From positions 806,001 through 870,000 of the forward strand of contig BQMF02000172.1 in NCBI GenBank assembly GCA_027922465.2: a stretch of 64,000 nucleotides of DNA, read 5' to 3'. Origin of the DNA: Turritopsis dohrnii (Eukaryota; Cnidaria; Hydrozoa; Anthoathecata; Oceaniidae). The notes below the pieces were generated by a model. The model worked only from the letters and a program-made list of their open reading frames with translations. It was not told the DNA's origin and made no database searches. Both the position numbers and the translations under genes were made by a program. Below are positions 56,801-64,000 of this stretch, piece by piece. Numbering within the stretch: position 1 is the first letter of the stretch; each line of letters opens with the position of its first letter.

Positions 56801-59800
56801 TCAAAACTTCAAGCTGTTTTTTAGTGAACCAATCTTTGGTCGATTTTGCCGCATGAGCCGGTGCAAGATCCTGTTGAAATATGAAGTCTTCTTCGCCGAA
56901 CTGTTCCTCAACAGTCGGAATCAGGAACGTTTCCAGAACATCTTGATATACGACAGCATTGACAGTCTTCTTGAGGAAACAGAGTTTCCCTATACCTCGG
57001 GCGGACATGCATCCCTAGACCATAACGCTCTGGGAAACTTGACGGATCTTTTCACGCACTCGTGGTTGTAGGTTTCGCCACCACGACGCCAGATACGAGG
57101 ACCTTGGTCACCGAAGGAGATGCAGAAGCGTGATTCGTCACTGAAGACCACTTTCTGCCAGTCTTTCTTCAGTCCACTCGCCGTGTTCTTTGGCCCACTT
57201 CAGCCGTTTCTCCATTTGTTTCTTGTTCAGCATCGGTTTTACTGCTGGAACGCGAGATTTGAAGCCGAGTTCGCGCAGACGACGGTAAGTGGTTGATCTG
57301 GAGAAGTCAGCGCCGGTCTGCTTGTTCCACAAGTCGGTGAGCTCGGAAGTGGACTTGAACCGGTTGCTGACTGCGATCTTTCTTAGCCGCTTGTTGTCGC
57401 GAGCAGAAGTTTTCGGACGCCGGAACAGTTGGTGCGCTTGCTGCAGTTTTTCTTGAGAGCTTTGGAGACAGAAGACTGGCTGATGCCGAGCTGCTCAGCA
57501 ATTTTAGTTTGGGTCAAGCCTTGTTGGCGAAGGGCTTGAATTCGAGCCACTATTCTGGTTGAGAGGTCGCGCTGCTTACCCATGATTGATTTTACAACTT
57601 AGAAATTCTACTCAACCCTGACTTTATACTGCACAGTGAACACTCTTCACAGAAATCAAAAATTCGAGCATTTATTCTAATTCAATGAAACGGTTTCTCC
57701 ATTATTCTAATTCAATAAAACAACAGTGTCACAGTTAAATGGCCTAAATGGGCCTTTTGGAAAGCTCAGCTGAGCAAATTTTTTACAGGTAACGAGTTCT
57801 GTGATTAGTCTAACGAGTAGGACAGGTGCGGTGAACACCTGATTAGATTTCTGCACAAAAAATGCATTCAAAGAATTTAATGACTGCACTATTTCAAATT
57901 ATTCTAATTCGTTGACCAGCACTTGTAAAACTGTATCCCTGAATTTTAGGCCAAATTACTTCCCAATACGATACAGTATTCAAAGTCAAATATAACGGAA
58001 ACCGAAGTGAATTTTAAATCATACTCTGATGCTGCTACAGCAAAAACTAAAATTTCTTGACATTCTTTCAAGACAGGTAGCAGCGTGTCACGTGACATGA
58101 ACCTATGGCAACAAGAAACCAATGAAAATGCACCACTTTTCAACACATGCAGATCTTCTTTTTTTTTACGTAATACAAAACAAGATGCTACCTTAACAAC
58201 GCCAGAGCATTCTCGTATTTTTTCTCACGAGTAATATTGGAGGTAATGGCGCAGTATTCGTAAGTATCTCTCAGCTGAAGACACAAATGAAATGGTTTAG
58301 ACATCTTCCGACATCTGCTTGTCACCTTCCGTCCGAGTTAAAAAGTAACCTACTCTTTTTCCGACAGGTGCACCAGGTAATTTTGAAGTCAGTTTATGAA
58401 AGCATTTCACTGCAGGGTAAAACAAACTTTCTTGCGCCTGTAATCCCTGTAATAACTGCAAGAGAACGCCCTAAAAGAAACATGTATGGAAACGTCCACT
58501 TATATTTGTCATACCGAAATTTACGAAGAAGAAAATCGGGAAAAGGTATCAGGAAAAATCTTACACAAATTTCGTTTCGCTTCAGTTAAAAACATCATTG
58601 CAATTAATGCCAAGAAAATTTATAAGAATTTGTGTTTTGATAAAAAATGACGTCATCACGAATAATGTAGAGGAAGAGAATGTGCAAACCTTCATATGTT
58701 CTCTGTTGGTCCGCATCTTCTGTTGTTCAGCCTCTGATTTCTTATCAAAGTATCTAGACATGAACACGAAGGAACAAAACAAGTTGCTGGCTACCATTTG
58801 TTGAAGCTGACGTCCATCTTTTTTTATACAACTTTTTTATACAACTTTTGAATGTGTTATAAAGAAGCCTGATACTTTGAATTCTTCGTGTCGACTTACC
58901 TTTCGAAAGATCGAATTTTTTTAAAAAGTTCCATTTTCTCGGCGGTTAAGGATTGAATGTAAGAACGTTTTTCGTTTTCATCGTTTGTGCATAAAATGGT
59001 AAATGGACTGCCGTAAAAATGTTCCAGCACAGAAAACTAAAAACAAAACAGAGGATGGGAGTTCGTAATATGAGAACATTTTATGCAAGCTTTATTTTTT
59101 TTTTTATAACTATCACATTTTTTATCGGTTCAAGCTGATCCTTGCTTAACTTTTGATGGCTTCCAGGTGATCATGAAGGTCTCGATTAGCAGCACATAAT
59201 CGAATTCCTCCTTGTGGAAACATTAGACAATGTGTTTTGAAAAACATATTATCTTCCGTTACTTTTGTATTACGATATCAATATATTTCATTAACTATGT
59301 TGCTTGTTTTTCTTTGTTATCTTCTTAAGAAAGTCTTAAGTCAGTACGAAGATCAACCTCACTGTTTTGAGAAACTTTTATAAATGGCAAAAATTCGAAA
59401 TGACTTTACAAAGCGCAAAGGGAAGTAGAAAGAATAATTTTTTCACGATTTGTCAGTGACAACCGTCTTTCAAATCACTCCATAGCGCCCTTCAATGACG
59501 CTCGCCCTACTTACTTTTAATCCTCTCACAAAATTGCTGATGGAGTAATCGTGATACAGGAAATGCTCGTAAAGTAAACGAAATACTTTAGGACCAAGTT
59601 TGAACGCGTTCGAATCGGTGATCAAAACCTATGCATAAAAAAACAAATAAACGTGAAGAAAAGCCACCTTGAAACCATCAGCAATCACCGGGGAGGAGAG
59701 AGAATTCGTTACCTTGTCGATGACTTCAGAAAGGCTGATAAGGGAAGGTGTGGCTTGAAACTTTTCGATGGATAAAGTGGAGGAGACGTAATGCGGTAAG

Positions 59801-62311
59801 GAGCGATGGACGGCAGAAACGGAAGTAGCGATTCCGAAGATGAAGGTAATGGGAAGGTCTGTGGCATATTCACTGGAGAGAAAGAAGAATCAAGAAGAGC
59901 TATGAAAAATCTTATATCATGAGTAGAGTACAACAAGAGGAGGGGGGGAAGAAAGTTTTCTGGAGTTTGTTTACCTACAAATCAATATGAAATCTTGAAG
60001 AATGCTTGGTGAAAATCGTTCGAAGTCCTCGATGATGATGACGAGCGCAGATGATTCTAAGTTCAACAAAAACAAAACATCTTAGGTATTAGTAAAGAAA
60101 CAAAACATATCTTAACTTTTGTAAGGAAGGAAGAAAGTAGAAGCAAAACCACCAGGCGACTTTGGTTTGGAAGTGTTTTTGAAAGTGTTTTATTGTAGTC
60201 AACGAAGCATGACGTAAACATGAACTCGTTGGTCCAGACTAAGAAAGTTTTAACCATAGACCACAATGTGATGATACGATCATCTACCATGTATACAAAG
60301 AGGTATCAACCTGCACTGTCCTTCCTAGAAGAAAAAAAATGATCGTCTTGAAGGTTTGTTTGGCTAGAGAATCATACGGTTTAAATTCTAAGAAAAAATT
60401 TGAGCCTCATTTGAGTCAAATCTCACCAGAGTCAAATTGCGAAAAAAATATCCATGAAGGAATCCTGTAAGATCACACCAAAAGTATGCAATTTATTATA
60501 AAAACTTACGAGGAATTTTCAGCATCGTTTACAACATCCAATGAGTTGTTTTGAAGGCTTTCTGATACACTCTAAAAAATGAGAAATAGGGCGTTACAAA
60601 AGATTTATTCAAAACATTCGAAATCTTTCAGCTCGTATGATATAAGGACTCACTAGTCGTGTCTGCCGTCGTGTGTACCAGGCCTTCAGTTCAGTGAACG
60701 TATAATCGTGGAAGATTTTCGACTTCGGTTGTTGATTCCTTGATTCGTTCAAGTTGTCTGAGATATCCATCTGGCAAAAGTCATCATCATCGTTCTGAAA
60801 GATTGGTTTACACGGTGGAATTTTCTGTAAGAAGTTGTGATACCAGGAAAAAAAAACTCACCCCTTTCACGATAGTTTCAAAACAAACTTTTATCATGGA
60901 CTTGAGATCTAAAGATAAATTATACTCAACCTGTCACTTCAAGAAAAACGTTCAGCAAGGGAAGAACACACAAAACGCCCTTACTGTTGCATTGCTTTGA
61001 TTGGAGTTGCGCCACATAGGGCGTTAAGGAAATCTTTAGTTTTCTGACGAACTGTGAAAACACTACCCCATGATCTGGCAGATTCACGCCTAAAGATAAT
61101 AAAATTGGAATTCTATTTCACTTCTCCGAAACCAAGAATGTTTGAAATCCAAGAGTATACACATGCACACTCCTATTCACAGTCCCTCCACCCTCTTTCC
61201 AATCTCCTTACGCCCCATTGGACGTTACCTGTTAGAAGAGCTGCTGTGGGGATTTCATTTATTCCACGTGTATTCTTCTTCGGTGAGTGAGAATTGCTGA
61301 CGAACTGAAGTAAATCGTCTAAAATGCGATCATTCATCAACTGTTCAACTTCCTAAAGAAAACAGAAGTAATAAGCAATAAGATCGATTTTAAAACCTTT
61401 TCAAACAGTGCTTCAAACCGTGTGGCTTAGTACTGTTGCTATAGTGACATATTGTTATAGGGAAAGAATAATAGAAAAACACAAACATGAATCTGTTGGT
61501 GCAGTTTTGCCCAACAGGTTTGGTAAGCATCATATCGCATGCTGCATTCTTTTTGCGATTCTTTAGGATACGGGTGGAAAAAATCTTCTACGAAAAAAAA
61601 CAAAAAAACACTACATATTGACATGAAACACTACACCCTTCACTGAGCGCAATAGACAACATGTGGGTTCGATACAACGAAACAACGAAACAACAAATGA
61701 GCTTAGTGCACCTACATCAGTATTTTTCAAATATCACAGCTCCACCCCTGCGTACAAGCCATGACTCCACGCTGGTGTTTGGTAAAGAAGTAAACAAAAT
61801 ATTCTGGTGTACAGAAAACCCTTGTTTACTTTTTCACCAGCTTTTTTTGGCACGGGTAGCAACGGGAGGACTTTTACCTGCAGTAATTGTAGGAACATTT
61901 TTCTCAGTTTTCCGTTTCTTCTTTGGTGATGCACACGAAGCTGGCTTGAACAAGAAGCAGCCCTAAGAAAAGAGTGAGGAAATTATCAATGAATTAATCG
62001 CATGTAGGTTAGGTAAGCAGACGAGATCTTGTTCAAAAGAAGAAGAGATTTCATGTAGAACATAATGACCTAACCCTAACCCTAACCCTAACCCAACAAT
62101 AACAAAAAAAATCTAACAAGTCATCAGCGTAAACCACGGAGAGGTGATAATATTCTAAGGGGTCATTATATTCTAGTATAGATCTCTTTCAAAAGAAGAA
62201 GAGATCTCGTTCAAAAGAAGAAGAGATCTCGTTCAAAAGAAGAAGAGATCTCGTTCAAAAGGTTCTCACTTTCGTTAACGAACTTGTTATCACTTTTTCA
62301 TCGTCACTCAT
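53841..62311 (-). CDS. ORC3: origin recognition complex subunit 3
   Basis: Twenty-five exons join with continuous phase to 753 codons (human is about 711). They are: 62311-62270, 61962-61878, 61587-61487, 61352-61229, 61089-60985, 60908-60862, 60824-60654, 60571-60510, 60324-60311 (14 nt), 60056-59975, 59872-59713, 59628-59515, 59036-58900, 58753-58690, 58455-58354, 58274-58192, 58102-58025, 56201-56131, 55741-55659, 55252-55161, 55074-54999, 54929-54864, 54714-54598, 54416-54337, 53946-53841. Landmarks: [80 protein letters not shown] and the invariant end [14 protein letters not shown]3 binds ORC2 and the other subunits in the nuclear complex that marks replication origins and loads MCM helicase. 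A dead Tc1 element lies in intron 17 and tandem repeats lie in intron 1. Confidence 0.95.
56296..57925 (-). mobile_element. Tc1-like transposon with 255-bp terminal repeats, in ORC3 intron 17
   Basis: 1,630 bp beginning CAAGTGCTGGTCAACGAATT and ending with the complement, flanked by TA (56294-56295; 57926-57927). The arms 56296-56550 and 57671-57925 are nearly identical. Each contains the motif AATTAGAATAAT at the outer end and twice near the inner end, an IR/DR-like layout of transposase sites. It is inserted in sense with ORC3. Confidence 0.92.
56571..57583 (-). pseudogene. Tc1-like transposase, frameshifted
   Basis: The minus frame opens at 57583 with [20 protein letters not shown] and a paired-like helix-turn-helix ([18 protein letters not shown]). 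It shifts near 57450 to continue as [19 protein letters not shown] and [14 protein letters not shown]. It shifts again near 57160 (the DESRF catalytic block is out of frame). It resumes at 57008 with [33 protein letters not shown] and [15 protein letters not shown], the second Asp and the DD34E glutamate region. At least three lesions make it inactive. Confidence 0.88.
60311..60324 (-). other. ORC3: 14-nt ORC3 microexon
   Basis: GAAGGACAGTGCAG is bounded by a pyrimidine-rich acceptor (TTCTTCTAG) and GTTGAT. It is the only piece I found that reconciles a phase-2 upstream exon (60571-60510) with a phase-1 downstream exon (60056-59975). Confidence 0.7.
62069..62094. repeat. interstitial telomere-like repeat in ORC3 intron 1
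   Basis: Four CCTAAC units with flanking partial units. Confidence 0.85.
62179..62261. repeat. 22-bp tandem repeat in ORC3 intron 1
   Basis: Three exact units of AAAAGAAGAAGAGATCTCGT plus TC (62191-62256) with partial units on both sides, ending 8 bp before exon 1's donor. A diverged unit lies at about 62022-62050. Confidence 0.9.
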
Positions 62312-62361
62312 CTTTTTCTCTTTCACTTCAAAACAAGAAAAGAAAAGTTAAGTAGTAAGAC

Positions 62362-62551
62362 AGAAACACATCGTCTGATATAGTCTCTAATGTGGAATGA
62401 GAAACACATCGTCTGATATAGTCTCTAATGTGGAATGAGAAACACATCGTCTGATATAGTCTCTAATATGGAATGAGAAACACATCGTCTGATATAGTCT
62501 CTCATGTGGAATGAGAAACACATCGTCTGATATAGTCTCTCATGTGGAATG
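62362..62551. repeat. 38-bp tandem repeat, five units, upstream of ORC3
   Basis: Units start at 62362, 62400, 62438, 62476 and 62514, each beginning AGAAACACATCGTCTGATAT. They differ only at one or two positions (CTAATGTGG, CTAATATGG, CTCATGTGG). The array begins 51 bp upstream of the ORC3 ATG, within its promoter or 5' UTR. Confidence 0.95.
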
Positions 62552-63339
62552 AGAAATAGATCAGATACAAGAAAACGATTTTAGGTTTACTTCACGAGTG
62601 GGAATGCGAAGCTACATGATCCTAATATTTTCGAAATCACGACATCTTGAAATTTTCAAAATGTGAAAAGGGTTACAGAAAGGATGTTTCCGAAAGGGAA
62701 TACTAAATAAAGATGGATGGTGAAGATCAACCATCCAGAACATGAGAAGCGACAAGTACTGTGATTAAGTAATTAGTTTCAATTAAATTAATTAGAACTT
62801 AATTAACTTATACGGGAAAAGCCAGTGCTGTAATAGATTATACACGGCCAGAATTTCGTGTGAAAATCAAGATCAACCATTTTCATAGTTCGCCCTTCAC
62901 AGGTTAGATAAAAATAAAAAAAGACATTGTTTTTTTCAGTTTAAATTGAGGGCCTACAGTAATAAAAATGTGCGAACGAAAGCAAACAGTATATCCGCCA
63001 CACAAACAACAGAGTTAATCATTTCAAACGAGTTCAACACATTACACGGTTGAGTGGATGCAAAGAAATTCTCACAGCAGTGATGTGTCTACACCAGGCT
63101 GGAAGTGTTTGTGCAGAAAATGATGCTCAGCTACTTGCAAGAAAATTGTGAGAAAAATACTATGAAGATTTAGAATACTTACATACTGAACTACAAAAAA
63201 ACAACAAATAAACATTTCTAGAATCTATCAAAAAACAGGGGCTAGTGTTTCGACCATTGAGCGTATGGTATAGTAGCTGGCAAGTACTGTGACGTCATTT
63301 CTCATTGAAGTCTCGCAACGTACTTACGCTCAGTCCGAA
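62552..63339. other. divergent intergenic region
   Basis: Lies between the ORC3 promoter (minus) and the secreted-precursor gene (plus). It is AT-rich with no further feature recognised. It may act as a shared bidirectional promoter. Confidence 0.5.
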
Positions 63340-64000
63340 ATGAAGTTTACTGTAGTCATTCTTATCATTGGGCTTTCACTTACAACGACGTCAGTGGCCA
63401 GACACAAAAGAAAAGGTAATGTTTCGATATTTGTGAAATATTTGAAACGCGTGTGAAACTGGACTGCATCGATGTGTTTACTTTGTTCGTAGTGAAGAGA
63501 TTTGGTGAGTCGCTCACATCACTACCATATCTGCCCAACCAACAACAATCGTTCAGTTTCGATAACGGGATCAGCATTCCGAAATCCAACATTCCGTTCA
63601 CACCTCCTTCCTTACTAAACACTATTCCGGCCAATGACGACAACAGCCCGGAGATCCCGTTAGGTCCCCTGGTGCAGACCGACAGTAGCGATAAGGTGGA
63701 TGGAGATGTTCATTTGAAGGATTTACTGTCATTCAGTGAGTAGGAATCATGTAATTGTTTGAGATCACGAACTATACGTTTTTTCGTATCAGTCCAGAGT
63801 CTTCACCATTCCTTTCATAGTTCGAAAGACGAATATACCAGAAGATCCATTCGCGTCTAGTGAATCAGCTGACCTGTTACCATCACCACAACACGAACCC
63901 GTAGCACAAGCACCTATAATGGTACCTATTCAGCGAAGGTTCAACGTACCAGGTCTTCAAGGGTTGCGAGGTTTAGGGCTTATGGCACAAAGGAAACGAT
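63340..64000 (+). CDS. secreted precursor with basic cleavage sites, 3' incomplete
   Basis: Exon 1 (63340-63415) encodes a clear signal peptide (KFTVVILIIGLSLTTTSVA) followed by RHKRK. Exon 2 (63493-63735) and exon 3 (63821 to the window end) join in phase 1. The mature region is Pro/Ser/Asn-rich and low in Cys: PYLPNQQQSFSFDNG, IPEDPFASSESADLLP, then QRRFNVPGLQGLRGLGLMAQ followed by RKR. The paired basic sites at RHKRKVKR, QRR and QRKR would allow convertase processing, so a prohormone-like or matrix precursor is possible. The signal-peptide exon and symmetric phase-1 exons also match the CAP genes at 2 kb and 13.7 kb, so a CAP domain could follow outside the window. Family not recognised. 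Confidence 0.7.

Noticed and set aside
62362..62551. CRISPR-like regular repeat
   Set aside because: Direct tandem units with no spacers in a eukaryotic promoter; it is a minisatellite.

Overview
This is nuclear DNA of an animal. Genes are split by GT-AG introns, there are no operons, and TTAGGG-type telomere motifs occur internally. The recognisable host genes are metazoan: ORC3, ZNF511, a TMEM241-like transporter, GAPR-1-like CAP proteins, and a type II transmembrane collagen ending in the C-terminal domain known from sponge short-chain collagen C4. That collagen, the AT-rich sequence and the load of palindromic MITEs, Tc1/pogo elements and non-LTR retrotransposons suggest an early-branching invertebrate. 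A cnidarian is my first guess and a sponge is possible, but the species cannot be fixed from the sequence alone.

Layout. 0-2.8 kb: a two-exon secreted CAP gene. 3-5.3 kb: a decayed Gypsy-type fragment split by a LINE fragment, which is itself split by an AT-rich palindrome. 6.3-9.7 kb: three inverted-repeat elements nested one inside another. 10.8-13.1 kb: two intronless genes (TMEM241-like, ZNF511). 13.7-18.3 kb: a four-exon CAP gene with a long disordered spacer, and a frameshifted CAP pseudogene. 18.3-20.9 kb (minus): the transmembrane collagen. 21-30.3 kb: repeats only, including a dead LINE, hairpin elements, a DNA polymerase B scrap, and a pogo/Tigger element nested in two inverted-repeat shells.

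30.8-53.3 kb (minus): a tandem family of an unrecognised EF-hand protein. Copies A and B are intact five-exon genes of 490 and 491 codons. Copy C is a remnant without its start codon and EF-hand exon. Copy A's introns hold several MITEs absent from B. Between B and C lies a 5'-truncated LINE carrying a second pogo element that appears identical to the first.

53.8-62.3 kb (minus): a complete 25-exon ORC3 gene (753 codons) that I could join exon by exon with consistent phases. It includes a 14-nt microexon and carries a dead Tc1 element in an intron. 63.3 kb to the end (plus): the start of a secreted, basic-site-rich precursor gene that leaves the window.

The genes do not form a pathway. The recurring themes are local duplication (CAP, EF-hand family), symmetric phase-1 exons in the secreted proteins, and repeated nesting of TA-target DNA transposons. 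Exon boundaries were read by eye from splice sites, phase continuity and recalled family conservation. No alignment or database search was run.
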